DNA of 7,924 bases, taken from NCBI GenBank assembly GCA_011041895.1, contig DRAE01000042.1, positions 1-7,924 of the forward strand, read 5' to 3'. Every line of letters starts with the position of its first letter. The first letter of the stretch is position 1. The notes below the pieces were generated by a model that was not told where the DNA came from, made no database searches, and saw only the letters and a program-made list of their open reading frames with translations. A program made the translations under genes and the position numbers. This DNA comes from Candidatus Bathyarchaeota archaeon (GTDB lineage Archaea > Thermoproteota > DRAE01). Positions 5,103 through 7,924 of the stretch are shown here, in pieces.

Positions 5103-6415
5103 AAGCTTATAATTCCCAAGTTAACTAGCACATATGCCATAAATACAATAGTTATCCCTACAGGAGTAGCGTATCTAATAGTGTAGATCCACCATCTACC
5201 AATATTCTCCTCCCTACATATTTTCTCAACGTCAAGTTTCCAACCTATAAATATTGAAGTGAATAGTCCCATTAGTGGCGGAATTATAGTCCACATCCTG
5301 TCAAATAGATCCCATATTTGAAACGAGAGGGCAGCTGTTATTCCAAGTATTAATTCTACAGCTCCTACAATCAATGCAGCTTTTATTCTATCCAATTTAA
5401 ATTCATCTATTAGATAAGAGGTTGCAACTTCAAAAGCTGGTTTAGTGGCTTCAAGTGCGGCTATTGCAAATCCTAGGAAGAACATTACGCTGAATATTGC
5501 TCCAAGTGGCATTCTAGCAAAAACCTGTGGCAGAACTACGAAGGCCAGCTTCGCTCCAGCAGCTGGATGTAGGCCAAGTGCAAACACTGCTGGGAATATG
5601 GCTAATCCAGCGAGAATGGATGCCAGATTATCTCCTACGGCTACCATATAGGTATTCCATGTAACCTTCTGTCTCTTGGACATGTAGCTTCCATAGGTTA
5701 TTATAAAGCCTATTCCAAGGGCAGTTGTAAAGTACACTTGCCCAAGGGCTTGAAGCCATGTACTTGCTTCAAACAGCTTCTCAATATTGGGCATAAATAG
5801 AAACTCGACACCCTTAAAAGCCCCCTCCAAAGTCAGAGCACGTATACATCCTATTATGAGCAGAATAAAGAGGGTGGGCATCAGAATGCTTGTAATTTTT
5901 TCGATTCCCTCACTTACTCCACGTATAATGGACACTGTACAGTATAGCGTAGCTATGAGAAGGCCTATAACTGAAATCCATCCTGGAAACACGCTGTTCC
6001 ACAAGTTTTCAAGAGCAGCTTGATCCGTTGTGAAAATACTTCCCGTAAGGGATAGCCCAAGATAAATTATAGTCCATCCAACCACAACGAGGTACTGTGC
6101 ATTCAGTATAGTTCCAAAGATCACGGTTAGATGCCCTACAAGCGACCACTCTTTCCTAGCTTTCACTTCTTCAATGGCTTTCTTAAAGGCTCCAGCGGGA
6201 CCTCTTCTAGTCAATTTACCAAATACGGTTTCCCCAATATAAGCTGGAATCCCTATGAGAAGATAGCATATAAAGTATGCGACTAGGAACGCTGCCCCAC
6301 CATATATGCCAACCTTATATGGGAATCTCCAGAGGCTTCCAAGACCCACGGTAGCAGCCATGAAGGCAAACATTGCACCAATACGGGATTTCCAAGCGGC
6401 TCTCCGTTCACTCAT
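5099..6415 (-). CDS. Neurotransmitter:sodium symporter family transporter (LeuT fold), divergent ion sites
   Basis: This 438-residue membrane protein has about 11 hydrophobic helices, usual for prokaryotic NSS members that import amino acids or related compounds. TM1 carries the signature GLGSLWRFPY (24-33) with gating R30; Y108 in TM3 matches the substrate-binding Tyr of LeuT; TM6 has GQVYFTTALG (225-234); D372 matches the outer-gate Asp. The ion sites are unusual: the conserved TM1 Asn (LeuT N27) is S27, and in TM8 the Na2-site Thr/Ser pair (LeuT T354/S355) aligns without gaps to E322/A323, with K325 close by. Coupling to sodium may therefore be altered or replaced. Substrate is unknown. 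The gene is single, transcribed divergently from sfsA and convergent with the cupin gene. Confidence 0.88.
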   Translation of the reverse strand: MSERRAAWKSRIGAMFAFMAATVGLGSLWRFPYKVGIYGGAAFLVAYFICYLLIGIPAYIGETVFGKLTRRGPAGAFKKAIEEVKARKEWSLVGHLTVIFGTILNAQYLVVVGWTIIYLGLSLTGSIFTTDQAALENLWNSVFPGWISVIGLLIATLYCTVSIIRGVSEGIEKITSILMPTLFILLIIGCIRALTLEGAFKGVEFLFMPNIEKLFEASTWLQALGQVYFTTALGIGFIITYGSYMSKRQKVTWNTYMVAVGDNLASILAGLAIFPAVFALGLHPAAGAKLAFVVLPQVFARMPLGAIFSVMFFLGFAIAALEATKPAFEVATSYLIDEFKLDRIKAALIVGAVELILGITAALSFQIWDLFDRMWTIIPPLMGLFTSIFIGWKLDVEKICREENIGRWWIYTIRYATPVGITIVFMAYVLVNLGIISF

Positions 6416-6454
6416 ATTACTTAAATATACCCCAGATACAATATAGAGGTGCCA
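6416..6454. promoter_or_regulatory. Compact divergent promoter between the transporter gene and sfsA
   Basis: Two TATA-like boxes lie in the 33-base gap. TTAAATATA at 6421-6429 (+) predicts a start near 6451 for sfsA. CTATATTG on the - strand at 6439-6446 predicts a start near 6416 for the transporter. Both mRNAs would be nearly leaderless, and each box lies within the initiation region of the other gene, so the two promoters may compete or share a regulator. Confidence 0.5.
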
Positions 6455-7426
6455 ATGTCACTTGCAAAAATAGAAGAGCCAATAGTAAAAGCAATTTTCC
6501 TTGAAAGACTAAACAGGTTTACTGCATTAGTTAGACTGCATGGAGAAAATATAAATGCCAATTTAAGAGACTCAGGTAGACTAAGTGAACTCTTGATTCC
6601 TGAAAGAGAAATGCTTTTAATAGATAGAGGTAAAAGCCCCAAAAGAAAAACAAGGTATGAAGTTCTAGCGATCAAACACTTTGGAGAATGGGTTCTGATA
6701 AACACTAGGCTACACAGTGAAATAGCTTCCAACCTTATCAAGATAGGTTTAATCCCACTTCTATCAGGATGTGAAATAGCTGAAAAAGAAGTTAAAATTA
6801 ATCATTCAAGAATAGATTTCATGCTCAGATGCAATGAAACCAACGTGCTTTTAGAGGTGAAAGGATGTACACTGGCCAGAGGAAATATAGGGTTATTTCC
6901 AGACGCCCCTACTGAACGTGGAAGAAGACATGTTGAGACGCTGATTAAGCTTATGGATAAAGGAGTCTTTGCAGCAATTCTATTCATTGTTCCAATTCAA
7001 CGTGTTGAAATCGTGGCCATAAACTATGAAACAGATTCTCTGTTATACGAGTCCATGAGAAAAGCTTGGCTTAAAGGAGTATATGTGACAGCTTATAAGA
7101 TAAAGCTTGTCAATGGAAGAATCTTACCAGTTGAATTAGCTCCATTTACTCCATCAAAGAATCCCTCAAAACTTGTTCCAACAGTTAAAGCTGCAAAGGC
7201 TGTGCTGAAAAGACTCTCTAAATCCTTCTCTCTGGTTGGGATCGATAAGCATTCTCTAAGAGTTGTAGCGGATGAAAAACTTCTGAACAAACTTGAACAA
7301 GAGAATATACCGTTCAGGATCATATTTAAAGTTCAAGATGTCTCCCTTTTACAGGTTAGATTAGAAGATCTCTTTATGCCTAAATTCTTCAAAGCCTCTT
7401 CAAGCAGCTTCTCAAGCTCATCATAG
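6449..7426 (+). CDS. sfsA: SfsA family protein with C-terminal extension
   Basis: This encodes 325 residues from the GTG at 6449; an ATG two codons later (6455) is an equal candidate because the predicted transcript start lies between them. Residues 1-229 match SfsA: an N-terminal OB-like part with FLERLNRFTALV (17-28) and NLRDSGRLSELLIP (38-51), then a nuclease-like core with RIDF (D123), LLEVKGCTL (E136, K138) and the signature FPDAPTERGRRH (150-161). SfsA proteins bind DNA and have a PD-(D/E)XK-like fold; E. coli SfsA was named for its effect on sugar fermentation, but its true activity is unsettled. SfsA is normally about 230-240 residues, so 230-325 is an added segment. Its last 31 codons lie antisense to the DNPH1-like gene and end in a low-complexity Ser run. 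Confidence 0.85.
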   Translation: MPMSLAKIEEPIVKAIFLERLNRFTALVRLHGENINANLRDSGRLSELLIPEREMLLIDRGKSPKRKTRYEVLAIKHFGEWVLINTRLHSEIASNLIKIGLIPLLSGCEIAEKEVKINHSRIDFMLRCNETNVLLEVKGCTLARGNIGLFPDAPTERGRRHVETLIKLMDKGVFAAILFIVPIQRVEIVAINYETDSLLYESMRKAWLKGVYVTAYKIKLVNGRILPVELAPFTPSKNPSKLVPTVKAAKAVLKRLSKSFSLVGIDKHSLRVVADEKLLNKLEQENIPFRIIFKVQDVSLLQVRLEDLFMPKFFKASSSSFSSSS

Positions 7427-7776
7427 TTGCTATATTCAAGTAGTATCACATTCGTCATTCCAAGAACCATATATGAAACTCTTCTTCCCTTCTCGAATAG
7501 GCATATAATGGGCTTTCCCATTTTCCATGCAAGTGCAATTTCAATTCCTACTCCAATACTGGGCTCATTGACATCAGCTACCAAGAAATCACATTTCTCA
7601 ACTCCTCTAACATCTCGGTTAAATACCTTAGATGGGCTTAAGCTCCATCCAGGATCCTCGCTCAAAACCCATTTTGAAATTATATCTACACCGTGTCTCT
7701 CTAAAATTTCAGCTATTTTCCGTGCTCTTTCAAGGCTTCTATTGCTAATTATCGGAACTGAGAGATAGGCTTTCAA
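7333..7776 (-). CDS. DNPH1/Rcl-like deoxynucleoside 5'-monophosphate N-glycosidase (nucleoside deoxyribosyltransferase family)
   Basis: This 147-residue protein begins at a TTG with a strong upstream Shine-Dalgarno site. The key stretch VADVNEPSIGVGIEIALA (66-83) is close to the DNPH1/Rcl signature, with E79 as the likely catalytic nucleophile, D68 nearby, and S73 as a phosphate contact. FNRDVRGVEKCD (52-63) and GRRVSYMVLG (97-106, S101) match later parts of the same family. DNPH1 splits deoxyribonucleoside 5'-monophosphates into base and deoxyribose 5-phosphate and removes damaged nucleotides from the pool; a similar role is inferred. A true deoxyribosyltransferase is the alternative. The core ends near residue 133, and the tail KRSSNLTCKRETS lies opposite the end of sfsA. 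Confidence 0.78.
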   Translation of the reverse strand: MKAYLSVPIISNRSLERARKIAEILERHGVDIISKWVLSEDPGWSLSPSKVFNRDVRGVEKCDFLVADVNEPSIGVGIEIALAWKMGKPIICLFEKGRRVSYMVLGMTNVILLEYSNYDELEKLLEEALKNLGIKRSSNLTCKRETS

Positions 7777-7778
7777 GC

Positions 7779-7924
7779 TTATCCTCTCCTTGATACAAAC
7801 CTATTCCCTTTAATATAGAACCGCCATAATCTATCCTTTCCAGCACTTATCCCTATCCTAGATGATATACCCACACTAAATCTTCCAAAATCATGGTCAA
7901 CAACATAAAGTGGTCCTCTGCATG
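7779..7924 (-). CDS. C-terminal 47 residues of an unrecognised protein, 5' end outside window
   Basis: On the - strand a frame runs open from the right edge to a TAA at 7779-7781. The visible end has a GPLYVVDHDFGRF stretch followed by a basic tail with RLWRFYIKG and RRG. The other two - strand frames hit stops in this interval. The stop lies 2 bases before the TTG start of the DNPH1-like gene, and that gene's Shine-Dalgarno site lies inside these last codons, which supports a real coding region and a shared operon. I do not recognise the family; the alternating hydrophobic pattern suggests beta strands. Confidence 0.6.
   Translation of the reverse strand, partial: CRGPLYVVDHDFGRFSVGISSRIGISAGKDRLWRFYIKGNRFVSRRG
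7782..7791 (-). promoter_or_regulatory. Shine-Dalgarno site for the DNPH1-like gene
   Basis: On the - strand AAGGAGAGGA precedes the TTG at 7776 with the final GAGGA 5 bases away. It decides the unusual TTG start and lies within the end of the upstream gene. Confidence 0.7.

Noticed and set aside
6421..6741. A - strand open frame of 106 residues at the start of sfsA
   Set aside because: It is antisense to conserved SfsA sequence; its hydrophobic look comes from reversed Lys/Glu-rich codons.
7427..7768. A + strand open frame continuing after sfsA
   Set aside because: The opposite strand encodes the DNPH1-like core with its catalytic motif and a strong ribosome site.

Overview
The window is archaeal and most likely comes from a thermophilic member of the TACK group (Thermoproteota or Korarchaeota-like). 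The strongest evidence is the C-terminus of a crenactin, the archaeal actin, at the left edge, followed directly by arcadin-type partner genes. Other signs agree: start codons vary (ATG, GTG, TTG), TATA-like boxes sit about 26 bases upstream of starts (leaderless style), Shine-Dalgarno sites are GGTG/GAGGTGA, arginine is mostly AGA/AGG, and isoleucine is often ATA. I cannot name the species.

Left region (1-1151, + strand): the end of the crenactin gene, an arcadin-2-like gene (TTG start, coiled coil, C-terminal amphipathic helix) and a small four-cysteine gene that may be arcadin-3. The three are tightly packed and look like one operon for the actin cytoskeleton. Region 1152-1883 (+): a VapBC toxin-antitoxin pair. 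Its promoter carries two perfect, abutting 12-bp palindromes and a third degenerate copy that contains the TATA box, as expected for autorepression by the ribbon-helix-helix antitoxin.

Region 1944-3476 (- strand): a two-gene operon of a SAM-dependent methyltransferase and a creatininase-family metal hydrolase. Region 3515-5102 (+): a secreted, membrane-anchored Ig-like surface protein and a single-domain cupin joined by a strong ribosome binding site. Region 5099-6415 (-): an 11-helix neurotransmitter:sodium symporter (LeuT-fold) whose usual sodium-site residues are altered. A compact divergent promoter then leads to sfsA (6449-7426, +), which has an extra C-terminal segment and runs 94 bases into the oppositely oriented DNPH1/Rcl-like nucleotide N-glycosidase gene (7333-7776, -). 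Upstream of the latter lies the C-terminal end of an unrecognised gene that continues past the right edge (7779-7924, -).

The genes are almost gap-free, and no interval without a gene exceeds 100 bases. I saw no rRNA, tRNA, CRISPR array, transposase or replication origin. The points most worth following are the crenactin/arcadin cluster with its possibly nuclease-like arcadin-2 N-domain and cysteine-bearing small partner, the tandem-palindrome operator, the transporter with a Glu at the sodium site, and the sfsA antisense overlap.
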